Assembly (NCBI GenBank): GCA_903860855.1 | Contig: CAIOSF010000031.1 | Coordinates: forward strand, 1 to 6,750 | Length of the DNA stretch: 6,750 bases | Reading direction: 5' to 3' | From: an uncultured Alphaproteobacteria bacterium | GTDB taxonomy: Bacteria > Pseudomonadota > Alphaproteobacteria > Rickettsiales > Midichloriaceae | In this document: piece after piece, positions 6,553 through 6,750 of the stretch | Numbering within the stretch: the first letter of the stretch is position 1 | Layout: the number at the start of each line of letters is the position of its first letter | Program-made: the position numbers and the translations under genes | Notes under the pieces: model-generated | Database searches by the model: none | Seen by the model: the letters and a program-made list of their open reading frames with translations, nothing else | Told to the model about the DNA's origin: nothing

Positions 6553-6750
6553 GCACTAAAACATAGCTAGCCCCATTACCACCATGATATTTTGAAGCTA
6601 CACCAAAACGCAGGATATATGGCCTGATCATGGGGGAATTCATCCAATTACCAACCATACTCTTAATTGACACAGTTGACTCATAAGCTTTTATATCAGA
6701 TCTAGATCCTTTACCGGTTATTATGAGTAGCATCCTTTTTCCCGATAAAA
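6530..6750 (-). CDS. Smr-domain protein (partial, N-terminus outside window)
   Basis: The minus-strand frame is open from the right edge to a TAG at 6530-6532, giving 72 residues of the C-terminal part. It reads SGKRMLLIITGKGSRSD, then a WMNSPMIRPYILRFGVAS segment, then YHGGNGASYVLVRK. The TGKG and HGG-GA-YV(L)-R motifs are the second half of the Smr (small MutS-related) domain. The upstream LDLHG motif would lie beyond the edge. The in-frame ATG at 6733 is not a likely start, because the conserved strand before TGKG begins upstream of it. Smr domains act as DNA or RNA nicking or binding modules in MutS2 and in stand-alone proteins; the stand-alone form is common in alphaproteobacteria, but which type this is cannot be decided here. 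The TVSIKSMVGNW segment between the motifs is less conserved. The gene converges on sucD, 144 bp away. Confidence 0.85.
   Translation of the reverse strand, partial: LSGKRMLLIITGKGSRSDIKAYESTVSIKSMVGNWMNSPMIRPYILRFGVASKYHGGNGASYVLVRKNKLGV

Overview
The window looks like the chromosome of an alphaproteobacterium, most probably a Rickettsiales-like, reduced, host-associated lineage. This rests on reading the proteins by eye, not on a search. The base composition is moderately AT-rich. GatB has the alphaproteobacterial form of its signature ([13 protein letters not shown], Ala where many phyla have Pro). GltX has the KLSKRHGAL form of the KMSKS loop. An amidotransferase route to Gln-tRNA(Gln) also fits that group. 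The sucCD pair is not flanked by mdh, sucA or sucB inside the window, unlike the mdh-sucCDAB cluster of many free-living alphaproteobacteria.

Layout. 1-123 (+) is the C-terminal end of an unrecognised protein. 124-268 is an intergenic stretch with two candidate sigma70-type -10 elements. 269-3171 (+) is a two-gene unit, gatB-gltX, with a 4-nt ATGA overlap. 3172-3395 is a 224-bp non-coding gap between convergent genes; it carries an imperfect palindrome reminiscent of the dispersed REP-like repeats of Rickettsiales. 3396-4031 (-) encodes an unrecognised, probably exported protein of about 211 aa. 4032-4284 is a 253-bp divergent promoter region with a candidate promoter and an operator-like inverted repeat for the minus-strand gene. 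4285-6385 (+) is sucC-sucD. 6386-6529 is a short convergent gap, and a candidate bidirectional terminator spans its right part and the 3' end of the next gene. 6530-6750 (-) is the C-terminal part of a Smr-domain protein that runs off the window.

How the genes work together. GltX charges tRNA with glutamate; in organisms using GatCAB it also makes Glu-tRNA(Gln), which GatB (with GatA and GatC, encoded elsewhere) converts to Gln-tRNA(Gln). Overlapping gatB and gltX therefore joins two consecutive steps of one pathway. SucC and SucD are the beta and alpha subunits of succinyl-CoA synthetase, the substrate-level phosphorylation step of the TCA cycle. No mobile element, tRNA, rRNA or CRISPR array was seen. 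No clearly new multi-gene system is visible. The least explained items are the minus-strand exported protein with its operator-like repeat, the palindrome at 3317-3368, and a short interrupted reading frame upstream of sucC.
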